Source: Panorpa germanica (lineage: Eukaryota > Arthropoda > Insecta > Mecoptera > Panorpidae). From it: a DNA stretch of 64,000 nt. Shown here piece after piece: positions 20,344-31,474 of this stretch (the first letter of the stretch is position 1; every line of letters begins with the position of its first letter). The position numbers and the translations under genes are program-made. The notes beneath the pieces are model-generated. The model saw nothing but the letters and a program-made list of their open reading frames with translations, was not told the origin of the DNA and searched no databases. The stretch is from the NCBI GenBank assembly GCA_963678705.1, contig OY783223.1, positions 6,914,721-6,978,720 on the forward strand, in the 5' to 3' direction.

Positions 20344-22780
20344 ATGACTGAAGAAAATAATTGTCCAAAGAATTGTCCCAATGGCGAAGGTAACGAAGAA
20401 GATGACAAGATGTGTGTCGCAGGACGTATCATACTGCGATTTTCAGCAAATAAACCCTATGGACAAATCATTGATGAAGATGATCCTGAATATCTATCGA
20501 AAATTCAAAGGTTTAAAAACTTAAATGTTGATCAAAGTCCTTGTTGCTGTACCTGTCAAGAATGTGGACAGGTTATGAATGATTCTTACGACAAGGAATC
20601 GACAAATATGGTAGGCAACAAATAAATTGTTCCAATCTATAAAGCATTATAGAGTTTCACCTTGAAAACTTCGTTCCGTCCATATATTTATGTTTAATCT
20701 GTTTTTGAAATAGACACTCTTCAGTGTAACGCGTTGAAGAGCGGTATTAAGACGAGCAGTAATTAGTTCTGAGAAAAGTTTCATTACGTTTTATATCTTA
20801 TATTTACCAATCGCCCAATTTTTGTTTTAGACAAGCAAAAGGAGGGGTAAACCAGACAGCAGCTCGTCGGATTCAGATGACATAACGTCTTGCTGTGTGT
20901 GCGAGCCTGCTCCAGAGAAAGAGACCCCTTTGAGCATTATAGGAAAACTTTACAAAACCGTAAAAAGCTATCAAGAATCTGGTAAACAAAGTTCACCAAC
21001 ATCATGCCCTCCAGAACCCTGCACGCTAAAGAGTTGTCTGGCATCTCAAGGTACTACTCGATCGTGTACATGCGAAGATAACTCGCCTGATGAAGAAACT
21101 GACATGTCTTGCTGTATGTGCGACTGTCCTGAAGAATCAACGTCTACGAGCATTCTAGGAAAACTTTACAAAACAGTAAAAAGCTATCAAGAATCTATGA
21201 AATCAAAACCACCACCAACACTATACCCTCCTAAACCGCCTACGCCAAAATCTGTAAGTATTGCACCGCCAAGTTCTCAAGATGGTCTTCCTACATGTAA
21301 AATAACAATAATCACATGCCCTAAAAAGGAAAAATGTCTTCCATGCCAAAAAAAGCAACCAGTATGTCCAAAGGTATTTTGCCCGTCATCTCCAAAGGTA
21401 CCTTGCTCGCCATGTCCAAAGGTACCTTGCCCGCCATGTCCAAAGGTACTTTGCCCGCCATGTCCAAAGGTATCTTGCCCGCCATGTCCAAAGGCACCTT
21501 GCTCGCCATGTCCAAAGGTACCTTGCCCGCCATGTTGCGTACCTTGCCCGCCATGTTGTGAAAACTCAACAGCAACGTACAATCAGCAGCCCTTTACCAG
21601 TTCCACAACTCCAATGGGGTCGAACCAACCACAATCGTTTGGCGAAGCTTTGTGGGATCCAACCACAAACAGCTCGCCAACTACAAATAGGTCTCCAATC
21701 CCAAACAGTCCAACCCCAATGAGTGCGCTATCTTCAGTAGGAGGAGTGCAACCTTCAGCGGAGATAAGCCTGACTTCCGCATACGATCCAGATATCCAAT
21801 CGGACAGTACAGGATCCATCGAAGCAGTACCAAATATGGCAGACACAGCAACAGAAAGTCCTGTAGGACCACTCTTCGATAAATCTCTTCAGACAGAAAA
21901 TAAAAGTGCAATGAGTAGATCAAACCAAATCGATGGCGCATTATTGAAAGAAGCGGACTTACAAACGGATGAACCATTACGTGATCCAGCACTAGAGCGT
22001 GCAAAAAAAGGAAAAGCTTCTAAAACAGCGAAAATAAGAAGCGAAAGAAACGTAGTAGAAGAAAGTAGTAGAGGAAACTGCTGTTGTTATACAGATGCAG
22101 TCTACGATACAGAGACGAAATGGTGCCAATGTTCTGACACAGTTTATTGTCCTGAAGATATGGATCCGTATTGTATACCATGCACCGATGAAAAGTCTTG
22201 TCAATGTGTAAAGCTTAAACCAGTGAAGCGAAAGAAAGCGAAAACAAAGTGCTGTTGTTATCCTCCTCTTTATACTGATTCACCATATCTAGCGAAATTA
22301 AAGAACGATCCTATACCAGAAAAGGACCCCGAGTCAAATTGTGAATGCGATCAAATCGCAAACTCCCTTGAGCCTTGCATAGATGACGTTCAAATGTCTT
22401 TTCTAGAAAATGATATTCCAACGTATGAATCAAATCCCAGAAAAACCGAAACAAGTGTTAATTACAGTTACATCTTCAAACCAAAGAAATTCATAAACTT
22501 AAACTCTACCAATAGCGGATATCAAATTCCTTATAACCCTGAAGCTCAAAAAGGAAATTACAGTGCAGATTATTACAATAAAATTTCTCCTGGAGTTAAA
22601 AAAAAGAATGAAAAAAGAAAACAATGTCAAAGTCTAAAAGATTCTTCCGACATAGATGTTGTTTGTATTTTAGAGCCATGTGAAAACTTCAACAATAAAT
22701 CGAAGAAACAACGGAAAGTAAAACTAACTACTAACTGTAAATGTTACCATTGCAGCAAATCTGCTAACAGACGAAAATAG
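20344..22780 (+). CDS. Cysteine-rich cluster protein 3 with PCPKV repeats, two exons (738 aa)
   Basis: Exons 20344-20610 and 20831-22780, joined in phase 0 at NM/TSKRR (donor GTAGGC, acceptor TTTTGTTTTAG). The N-terminal exon has SPCCCTCQECG. Exon 2 opens with two copies of a module: a CCxC group, an acidic spacer, then S-I/L-(I/L)-GKLYKTVKSYQES (near residues 115-135 and 195-215). Residues about 260-335 are a tandem array of PCPPCPKV units. The middle is Ser/Thr/Pro-rich and contains SLQTEN and DLQTDEP. The C-terminal part has CCCYT, CQCS, CCCYPP and CKCYHCS groups. It is Lys-rich at the end, with no membrane span or signal peptide. The reading frame is clear; the biological role is not known. 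An axonemal or other cross-linked structural role would be inference. Confidence 0.75.
21361..21560 (+). repeat. 24-bp tandem repeat coding CPKVPCPP
   Basis: About seven to eight units based on CCAAAGGTACCTTGCCCGCC plus ATGT follow one another with few changes. Because the unit is a multiple of three, all frames stay open, which explains several overlapping shadow frames on both strands. Units differ mainly at one codon (V/A, P/S/L). Confidence 0.85.
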
Positions 22781-22980
22781 TTGTCTACTTATTGTACATT
22801 ATTGATTAGAGTTTCGTTTTAACCTTGGTGGTATTCTTTTGGACAATAACTCAAATATAATATTTCTTCTTCACACATAACCAAAGGAGTATTAATTATC
22901 TTCGTCTCGCTACAAGGAAAGAACATCTTCTACAGTCTTACAGTTTTGTAATATAGTAATTGTCAACTTCTTTAATATAT

Positions 22981-23029
22981 CCGCATTGCCGCATTGCCGT
23001 ATTGCCGTATTGCCGCATTGTCGCATGGC
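22981..23029 (+). repeat. 8-bp tandem repeat (CCG[C/T]ATTG)n
   Basis: Six consecutive octamers: CCGCATTG, CCGCATTG, CCGTATTG, CCGTATTG, CCGCATTG, TCGCATGG. It is GC-richer than its surroundings and lies 200 bases after the stop codon of the 20344 gene. Confidence 0.85.
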
Positions 23030-23308
23030 TTTAGTTCAGTATGAATATTCTATATTATAATACATGTATTATGCAGATTATTTGTCTTTCATTTTAATTA
23101 TTCTATTCGTAAGAAACCAGCTCTTAAAGACAATCTTTATTGTCTTTCAAGATCACAACAAGTGGGTCTTCTAAGCAATTGTAATTTCAACGATAAATTC
23201 TCACTAGAAGCAATTTCGTTTAGAACTGTTTAGAATCAATTAATATGATGAATTTTACTACAATTATGATAATGAGGGCATTCAACAATTTCCAATTTCG
23301 TACTTTAT

Positions 23309-23465
23309 ACAACAAAGTATAAAGGAGATGGCAAATCGTCGGATATGACGTACCATGCATTTACCAGGAATTTTCTATAAACAAGGATCCCTTTAATAAT
23401 TAAAGAGACAAAATGACGAAATGAGTTATTAAAAAATATTTTGCCATTTAAGGTCTCGTTGGACA
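23309..23465 (+). repeat. MITE family 1 fragment
   Basis: GTATAAAGGAGATGGCAAATC, ATCCCTTTAATAATTAAAGA and GACAAAATGACG match internal parts of family 1. Both ends are missing. Confidence 0.6.
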
Positions 23466-23707
23466 ATTGTATTAATGGTTCCCAAGTCCATCATATGTAT
23501 GTCAATAAATTCCCAAAATATCAAATAAAAATCCCTGTTCATTGGTTATCTAGTATGCAACTTTAAAATTTCAGCAATGTCAAAATTAAGTAAAAACCTA
23601 CAAAAAAAACGATAAATAAATTAAACAATGAATTCCTGTCATGACGAAGCATATCTGTTAATGCCAAACCATAAAACAATGATAAAAAAAATTTAGTTTT
23701 GATAGCG

Positions 23708-24349
23708 ATGAGAAAGAAAGGGCGTGAAATTTTAACTGACGAACGGTGCGTAATTTACAATAGAATCGGTAATAAAGTTGCACCTGTAACATATATTGCG
23801 GAACATGCTCCTCGGTCAAGCTCGCACAAAGGAAAGAAAAATGTGACCAGTCATCAGGAAAACGATCCAGGGAATAACAAGAAGATATGCAATTACTGCG
23901 GCGCTTCTTTAATTAGGAAAAATTCTATTTCCCATACAGAGAAGGACACACAAACCTACGACAGACCGTATATCGTAAAAGCAGATATTCAAGACTGCGG
24001 TCCTCCAGATGAATTAACATGGCCCGAATTCACCTACAGCTACAACCCAAAGAAACGTCTCTGCACACAAAAATCGGTAAAGTTTGGTGCCACGCCAGCT
24101 TGTACACTGCATGAAGCAAATCCTTTCGACGACAACATACAAGGCGGGACTAGTATTTTTAAACATACTTTAGTTGAAACAAGAGATAATTGTATGGAGA
24201 CATCAGCACCAGATGAAGTTAAGAAGAAGATAAAATCTAGTCGTAAAAGTTTGGGATCCTCCAAAGTGCCAGGAAGCTTGCGGAAGAAACGAATTGCTCT
24301 TCCAGAGAAATGCCCCATTCAAAAACAGTATAGAATAGTATCGAAATAA
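23708..24349 (+). CDS. Cysteine-containing cluster protein 4 with a TQT motif (213 aa)
   Basis: The first ATG of the frame is 23708. The open frame extends upstream without another ATG, so an upstream exon is possible (an AAAAATTTAG precedes it). It has fewer cysteines than its neighbours: KKICNYCGASL (residues 60-70), DCGPP and a few singles. Residues 78-86 read HTEKDTQTY, a good match to the dynein light chain (LC8) binding motif KxTQT. The C-terminus is Lys/Arg-rich. Basic charge, the YCG motif and position tie it to the cluster. The domain family was not recognised. Confidence 0.7.
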   Translation: MRKKGREILTDERCVIYNRIGNKVAPVTYIAEHAPRSSSHKGKKNVTSHQENDPGNNKKICNYCGASLIRKNSISHTEKDTQTYDRPYIVKADIQDCGPPDELTWPEFTYSYNPKKRLCTQKSVKFGATPACTLHEANPFDDNIQGGTSIFKHTLVETRDNCMETSAPDEVKKKIKSSRKSLGSSKVPGSLRKKRIALPEKCPIQKQYRIVSK

Positions 24350-24978
24350 AGCAAATATCCAAAGTTTTAGAAATTATTACCTCGTTGACTATTATATGAT
24401 GGAAGATCCATCTGATAGAAGACCTATGTCAAGAGCTTTTACTGGTCTTTTCCAGTAAAGAAACAATTTCAATATGACCATAACTCCGATATGTTTTGAT
24501 AATTCAAAAAATATATTATATTAGCATTAAATGATAATACATTGTTTAAAACTCCTGTATCCTGCTTGTCCTCATTAAAACGTTTATTCTAATTTGCACT
24601 TCCTCGCCGCGCAAGTGCGTTGTGATTAATATTAGGAAAAGTAATTCGCGATAGAGCAAATGGGATAGCTTAACTAACTTTCCAACAGTGACTTCATTTA
24701 AGTTAATAGATTATGCTTCTTCTGTAGCAGCAACCTGTTTCCTACCATCTAATGTTTGTGTATTTGAAAACATAACCTTACAAAAGCTTTATATAATTTG
24801 ACAAAAAAATAAACAAAATTTGATAGAAAGGCAAACTTTGATAAATTATGAGTGATCAAGTAAAACTTTTCCTCAAAATGAAACCAAACCTTTAATAAGC
24901 TCAAACAAAATTAAAAATAATGCAAAATCACAAATATACAATAACCCATTCGCTAGGTTGTCATAAGAAAAATTACTT
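24350..24978 (+). promoter_or_regulatory. Intergenic and promoter region of cysteine-rich gene 5
   Basis: No exon was seen. CTTTATATAATT near 24787 is a possible TATA element, followed about 20 bases later by ACAAAATTT (24813-24821). A short upstream frame (ATG 24848, 15 codons) lies in the presumed leader. Confidence 0.45.
24813..24821 (+). promoter_or_regulatory. ACAAAATTT leader motif
   Basis: The third copy of the nine-base motif, here about 158 bases before ATG 24979 and about 25 bases after the TATA-like TTTATATAA. That spacing would place it at the start of the transcript, where the fly element is also found. Confidence 0.35.
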
Positions 24979-27900
24979 ATGAAATTTCAAAATAAGAAAC
25001 TAAGAGTTTGTCTCACAAAATTAAGCAGCATAATTAATGGTAACAATAAGAGAGAAAGCAGACCCATCTATTATTGTACATGCGGCGCATCTAGACCTAT
25101 TCCAAAGGAAAAACGTGTGGAGCAAATACTAAGTGTACAAAGACTTCAAACCAACAGTTGCGTTCAAGTGGAGTACAGCAGTAATGGGGAAGAAAGCTCA
25201 AGCTCAATAGAGCTTATGACAAAGGACCTTACCTATCAGTCAGAATCACAATGTGTTGACACATCAGAGCCCAGTAAAACGGAAAGGTATGTTGTCGAGC
25301 AAATCTCAAATAATCGTATCATTGAAAAACCAAAGAAAACTGCAGAATTAGAGGAAGAACACAGATCGCGAAATCAAACTTTACAAATATATTATTATGA
25401 AGATTTAAAATCAATAAAGGAAAATAAGACAGTGTATGAAAAATCAAAGATACCACGGGAGGAGACAACGGTAACACAGAGCAATTTAATAGCACCTGGG
25501 AAAACTAAGGCAGTGTATGAAAAATCAATGATACCACGGGAGGAGACAAAGATAACACAGAGAAATTTAATAGCACCTGGGAAAACTAAGGCAGTGTATG
25601 AGTGTTCAATGGTACCACGAGAAACTACCGCAGCACATAATAGGTCAAAGGCAGAGAAGGAAACGGAAACCGTAAATCATCAATCAATGAAATTAAAAGA
25701 AATTAATACAGAAAATGTAAGGAAAACTAAGCCAACTGAAATCTTCAGATCAGCAAATGTATATAAGAAGGTAGACGAAGAAACTCCAAATTCAGTAATA
25801 ATGAAAGAAGTATACGGAAAATTGAGGAGACGAAATGAAACTGAAAAACTTAATGATGAAGAAAGTATTAACTCTCTGAAAGCTGATTTTTCAGTTTTGC
25901 AAGCCACTACTAAGATAAGACATAGAAAGAAAGGGAAAAACATGAACCCAGTTAATGCGAGTCAGCAAACAAAGTCAACGAAACAAGAACATAAACCATT
26001 TGGGCGCACTGAGAACCCATCTATTATTGTAGCTAGGGCGGAAACAAATATATTTGCTGACACCTGCAAAGAACCTGCACCTTGCAATAAGAATGAAACT
26101 TTCATGATACCGACGAAATATAAAGGACAAAGAGCACCCGCCGAAGGGGGATTGGAATGTACCAACCAGTGTCGAAAAAGTATGCCTGTCACAGATAGAT
26201 GTAGTACCGTTACATTATTATTCGAAGATAAAGACGCAATTGGGGTATGTGATCCTCAGTGCACGCCCGATACTAAGATCATTGATAATTGTAACCGTCT
26301 GTGCTGTCCTAGGCGCACAAAACCTTCAGATGTTCAGATCCGTTTACGCAATAAAACGAATTCAGTATCGATGCATCAGAAGACAGCTAAAGACGTAGAT
26401 CTGTGTCGCAGAATGGCTGTATATGACATACCAAGGTGTCCACCACCAGATTGCCTAGATACATCGAAAGCTGCATGTGGCAAACAATGTGGAACTCAAA
26501 CTTCCAAGGTGAATACTCCAGCGCCGGTCTGTAAAAGTTCAAAAGAAACGACAGGTACCAGTTCTCCTGGAAATGATCCACTGTACTCTAACGCGACTTG
26601 TTCTTGTATGTACCCACAACCAAATAACGAAACATACGGTCGACCCTCAATACCCCCAATATACGACCAGAATTTTGGCGCTGGACCAATGCAGTATTCT
26701 CAACCTATGCAACAATACACTAAGCCGTATCCAGCACCCGGAAATTCACCCTTTCCAGTATGTCCTAAGATACGCAATTGTACGAAAGTATCGCACGAAT
26801 GCTATTGCAAAGAGCCATTGAACCAACCAGAACCACCCTCTTGCTGTCCATGTTCATCTGTTCAAAATGATGACGAATATATGCCTCAAAATACCGGACC
26901 TAAAAGGTGTAAAGATGAAAATAACTCGATTACATCATGCCATTGCCCCGACCTAGTTGATCAAAACGAACAAACGCAGCATCGCAAAGTTAGCGTACAA
27001 CTGCAAAAACCACAACATGTCGAATCGCCTGAAACATTTGATCAGTCCGATACAACAAATGAAGTAAATTTTGTTACAAAAGAAGTTACTGAAGAAAATG
27101 CAACATGCATTTCGGTTGAACAAATGCGGGAAGCAGGCATGTTGGGTGCTGTAGGCGGCGATTTTATCGGTGATATCGGCTCGACTTCTGAATTCTTAAC
27201 TAAAAAATACAGGAAACCAAGTCATGAATGCACATGTAATCCACAAGGAAAAGGATACCTCAGAACTTGCAGAAGACCGGTTTTCAAGAAACGAACTATC
27301 ACCCCTAAACCAAGATGCGCTTTTAATCACTGCAATGAGTTCATGTTTACAGAATTAAAAACATTGGAGGATCTTAACAAGGAATCCGAAAGCACAAAAC
27401 CTCATAAAAAGAAAGTAAGGTGCGATGGAGAATGTTTACACTTACTGAGAGCAAGAGAAAAGTATATGTATGATTTGGCAAATAAATGTCCGGGTCAGTG
27501 TACACCAGACAGAGATAAAGTATGTCCAGATAGGCCGTGCAGTTCACAAGATATACTAGACCTAAATGCTCAAAAAGGTAAAGTTAAAAGCAAAGTATGT
27601 GGTTACGCTCAAAAGGAATGCTTAACTCCAAAGAAAAAGAGAAGTGGTAGTGTAAAATGTAGGAGGATACCCGAAAGCAAATGTATCCAAACTGTTGCAC
27701 CACCAATGCATAATGTAAGCAATGCAGTACCAAGAACATCAATATTATGTTCAGGAAAGGATGAAAATCGTCCGAGTAACTCAACTTGCAAGAAATTCGC
27801 GAAACCTGGCAATGTCCTAAATGTCTATCATTGTACGGTAATGCCTGCACAAGATTCTGCTTTGCAATGCAACCTTACTAATAACACTGATGAAATTATA

Positions 27901-28670
27901 GAAAACTATTCAGTCGAAGAGAAGCCAAGAGAGTTGTTAACTGATGACAAGGGACCCAAGACTCGACTCGAAGACAATGAAATAACCTGCGCCATCGCCT
28001 GCGACAATAATATGACGACAATGCAGTCTGACAAAAGATATGTAAGCTGTGTTCCATAAATGTACTCTGATCTGTTTCTTATAAATGTGTAAATTTACTA
28101 GTGAATGTGTGCTTTCAGATTGCAATGCAATTTCCATCAAACATAAATGCTCAATGTGCAAAGAAGGTAACTTTCAATTACTGATGTCATTTTTTGTCAG
28201 TGTCTTGATGCTCCAATTGAGGAAGCTGTTGTCATTGATTATGTTTTTCAGAATGCGCTTATTTCTAATTGCGATTGCGATGTCAATTGTGAGGTACAAG
28301 GAAATGGGATGGTACCAAGTACCACTCCTTACTGCTGTTGCCATCAGACTGCATGTTGTCCGCTTCATCACCAAAATCAAAAACAAGTACAAGTTAGTTT
28401 ACCTTATGTCATAGACAGAAAGAAAATATTTTATTTTACCCCTTATCATAGAACATGATAATTAAAAGGCTCCTTTTATATGTAATTAGTATTTCAACAA
28501 CCAAAACACTAATTAAATCATGTGGCATTAAATTTCATAAATCCGGTAGTATTCTTATAAAGTAAATAAATGTTTTCTTTTAGAAAAACAAAGGAAAAAG
28601 AAAGGAACTACTTATATCAGTGGAATTGAAAAAAGGTCTGGCCGAAATAAGTTGCTACGAAGATAACTAA
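24979..28670 (+). CDS. Cysteine-rich cluster protein 5, four exons (about 1112 aa)
   Basis: Exons 24979-28041, 28119-28166, 28252-28392 and 28584-28670, all phase 0 with GT/AG borders. The N-terminus is basic with YYCTCGASRP. Residues 150-220 hold three 27-residue repeats (VYEKSxIPREET...NLIAPGKTKA). From residue 340 on Cys groups appear: CNRLCCPRR, CGKQCGTQT, CSCMYP, CYCKEP, CCPCSS, CHCPDL, CTCNPQGKG, CPGQCTP. A non-repetitive hydrophobic patch GMLGAVGGDFIGDIGSTSEF (about residue 717) stands out. The short third exon is very Cys-rich (NCDCDVNCE, YCCCHQTACCP). There is no signal peptide. The role is unknown; it is by far the largest cluster member. In an alternative frame the small exon 2 would read DCNAISIKHKC, but that frame stops in exon 3. 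Confidence 0.75.
25432..25635 (+). repeat. 81-bp coding tandem repeat
   Basis: GTGTATGAAAAATC recurs at 25432 and 25513 and, changed, at 25594, exactly 81 bases apart. The first two units are nearly identical and the third is diverged and partial. It encodes a 27-residue VYEKSxIPREET repeat. Confidence 0.85.
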
Positions 28671-28868
28671 GACGCTCAAAAATCAAATTTCGTCAGTCAC
28701 TTAACTTAATTAACGATTTTGTTGTTGAAGTATAAACTGCAAATTCATTTTCAAAGATTAGAAATAGATAAGACATCATTTTAATCATTTAAAATGTGTG
28801 TGTGTGTTTAATAAGAAGTATTCTTCAGCTAAAACTATTATTAATTCATAAATTTGTTGTTATTGCAG

Positions 28869-29981
28869 CATTATTCGAGTCCACAAAAGGAGGCCCCAAG
28901 AAACTCTACTGGTGTCGGTAGTAGCTTGTTATCAACTGATAGTAACGAACCTGTTTATTCCCAAATCCCACAAAAATCTTCCGTTAAACAGAAACATAAA
29001 AAGCGTAATCTAAACGGACGGGAACACACGCAAGTCAACTCGGCCTCGAACTACATTGAGCAGAATACAACGCAGCCAATTAGTAAAGATACCAGTTCAA
29101 CACCCAGACAAGAATCTTATCAAATCTCTCAAATCGAGCAGACCAATACCTATTCGTTACATGTTTCGTCTATAAAGACGATACTGTCTCCTCCGCATAA
29201 TCTAAAACCAGCAATATCAATTCCAGTGTATATTAACGAAAATCAAGGGCGACCACAATATACCAGTAACCGTAACCAGGGATCAAAAAATAAAAATAAA
29301 CCATTTTCTTTAGTAAATAAAGACATACCGGAAGAACCAATCGATTCAGGTTATGTTAAATGGCCAAAATATGGTCAAGTATCTAAGCTGTCGACATGCT
29401 TTGAAGAGACAGAAAATTCTTTGGAAACTCTATTGCATGCTAAGGGTTTTACCAACACTGTTACTAGCCTGACAAATATGGCTGGCAATTTAAAAGAAAG
29501 AAGATTGCAACGTAATACAGTAAAGCCCGAAGAGCTGCACGGGCAATGTAACACCAGTACGCAGTACGAATACAGCGACTTCATTGGGAATCGTAAATTA
29601 TCACTGGCTAACTATTCTGCTACTGCACGTCGCAGAGTAATTGCAAAGGAAAACAGACGTTTAGCGGAAAACAGACTGCTGATGAAAACGTTCCACCCCA
29701 ACAGCAGTCCGTTTTCGAGTGGTAAGGTCATTTCGGATATAGAAAAACAGAAAAAGTTTAAGTACCGACGTCAAAAGAACAAAAACATTATTCAGAAAGC
29801 TTCCTCATCATATACGATATGCACGATGCAAGAAAGAAATTTCAGATTTAACAAGTTTGCAAAAGAAAATGGTAATGAATACACAAAATATAATTTCCCT
29901 TCATTAAAAGAAAACAATCAACCACATAAGCTTCCAAACCATTTTCATTTTCTTCTTCCAACTAAAAGTGATCAAACTTAA
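28869..29981 (+). CDS. Orphan coding exon, 370 residues, possibly an alternative 3' exon of cluster gene 5
   Basis: The frame is open from a strong acceptor (TTGTTATTGCAG/CATTATTCG) to a stop at 29981. No in-frame ATG lies before the acceptor, so the exon needs an upstream partner. Its phase is 0, the same as all introns of the preceding gene. The donor at 28392 could therefore skip the 28584-28670 terminal exon and join here. The peptide is Ser/Asn/Lys/Gln-rich with almost no Cys, unlike the cluster. It has a basic region ARRRVIAKENRRLAENRLLMK near residue 260. The family was not recognised. Alternatively it belongs to a separate gene whose first exon I cannot see. Confidence 0.5.
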   Translation, partial: HYSSPQKEAPRNSTGVGSSLLSTDSNEPVYSQIPQKSSVKQKHKKRNLNGREHTQVNSASNYIEQNTTQPISKDTSSTPRQESYQISQIEQTNTYSLHVSSIKTILSPPHNLKPAISIPVYINENQGRPQYTSNRNQGSKNKNKPFSLVNKDIPEEPIDSGYVKWPKYGQVSKLSTCFEETENSLETLLHAKGFTNTVTSLTNMAGNLKERRLQRNTVKPEELHGQCNTSTQYEYSDFIGNRKLSLANYSATARRRVIAKENRRLAENRLLMKTFHPNSSPFSSGKVISDIEKQKKFKYRRQKNKNIIQKASSSYTICTMQERNFRFNKFAKENGNEYTKYNFPSLKENNQPHKLPNHFHFLLPTKSDQT

Positions 29982-31474
29982 TTTGGAAAACTTTAAAAAA
30001 AAATATATATTGGGAATCAAATTGGAATCTTGTGCAGTCTTGTCTATTATTTTTAAAGGAGTTGCAGTGTTGGGGCGCGTTAACACGTGCCACAATTTAC
30101 GTTTGTGTGTTCATATGTATAATTATCTAAAGTAAAGTAATAATAAATACGAAGTATTCTGATTTTAACTTTATTGAGATTATCAAGAAAATAAATAATT
30201 TTTACGAATAAAGTAGTGTTTCTAATTATTTTAATTATGCATTTCTCATCCTCGCTAATCCTAGCATCCTGCAACGGGCTTGTGTCCTCATTTTTTAGTG
30301 GTCGATTCTTCAATTGTTGATTGAAATTGATGGTAATAAATGTGTATTGGCGTGTCTATTTTATTAAATATCTAAATATTGACGGAGATATAGCTATTAA
30401 AAGTTTGAATTGTAGTTTTAGCGCTAGAAATGGTCAGCCATATTTGTATGACGTGAAATGCATTTTAACGTCAGTTATTTGTTGAGTAGGTCAGTGCTGT
30501 GGTAATGTTTTGCAGCTGCTGGTAGTCAAATATTAGTATAGTCTGTGGTCAAATAATCAAGTCAAGTCAAAGAATAATAAGTTTTTATTTAACCCTGTTA
30601 CGACAGACATAATATTGAAATTTTATTGTTCCTTGAAATAGCTGTGAATAATATTTAATATTTTGATATATATATATAAATACATATAGCAGAGATTTAT
30701 GAGCTGTAAGGTTGGTAACCTTACACAAGGATTGTGATGTCACATGCACTTGGAATGTGTACAACGTTGAATCCCTTTAATAATTAAAGAGACAAAATGA
30801 TTTTTTTAATTGTTAATATCTCTTAACATATAAGGAGTTATTAAAAAATAATTGAACATTTGAAGTTCTAGTAACCCACTTTATCAATATATAGTACACT
30901 TTTATAGAAGTTAAGACATAGGACACAAGCCCATTAAGGCTAATCTCTATTAGTAGTATTCCAGAGAATATAAACCAAAGTTGTTCGATGTCTTAAGAAA
31001 TATTTGTTCAAATTGATTGTTTAGGTGAAGGAGTGGATTGGAGCGGTGTTTATGGAGTTGAAATACGTGTCAAATGTTTGGAACGTTGTACCTTTCAAAT
31101 CTTATGACGTTCAGAGGATTTTTTTTTATTTTATAATGCTACGATTAATAAAAAAAATAGTAAAAAAAAAAACATTTCAATTGTAAATAAAATACAAAGA
31201 CAATGGCATCCAATAAAATTCAAATTATTTGTTTAACCAATATCATAATGTATTAACGAAAAAATGTAACGATTTTGCTCATTTCTTGTCAAAACTTGTT
31301 TCTCTGGTTATAAATATTTCTGTGTTTCAGCAGTGATAACTGAAAAATGATCTAGTGCTCATTTGACAAAAATCTAAATTCTAGTAATGTAATTGACTAA
31401 TTTTAATTCCAATTATCACATTCCTTAGTTCCTAATGACAAAATAATAATTAAACCCATTTATCGAAGAAAAAT
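29982..31474. other. Intergenic region with MITE copy
   Basis: No exon was recognised. It contains the family 1 element at 30273-30935. The last 200 bases before 31475 are AT-rich with no obvious TATA. Confidence 0.5.
30273..30935 (+). mobile_element. MITE family 1, near-complete copy (663 bp)
   Basis: It runs from AACGGGCTTGTGTCC (one change from consensus) to GGACACAAGCCCATT. It is used here as the forward orientation. Internal landmarks: TTGACGGAGATATAGC, TATGACGTGAAATGCATTT, TAAGGTTGGTAACCTTACAC. No reading frame of note. Confidence 0.9.

Larger units (their letters stand above)
22781..23707. other. Intergenic region with octamer repeat and MITE fragment
   Basis: No exon was seen. It contains the CCGCATTG repeat (22981-23029) and a fragment of family 1 (23309-23465). 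The A-rich leader ATAAAAAAAATTTAG directly precedes the gene at 23708. Confidence 0.5.

Noticed and set aside
21361..21560. Short tandem units that might suggest a CRISPR array
   Set aside because: There are no unique spacers; the unit is a contiguous coding minisatellite in a eukaryotic genome.
21277..21582. Minus-strand and alternative plus-strand frames with Gly-His or Met-Ser-Lys repeats
   Set aside because: A 24-base repeat keeps every frame open; only the PCPKV frame is part of a long continuous coding sequence.
28085..28414. Frame MCKFTSECVLSDCNAISIKHKC across the small exons of cluster gene 5
   Set aside because: It looks Cys-rich, but its phase runs into a stop at the next exon, whereas the phase 0 reading stays open to the end.
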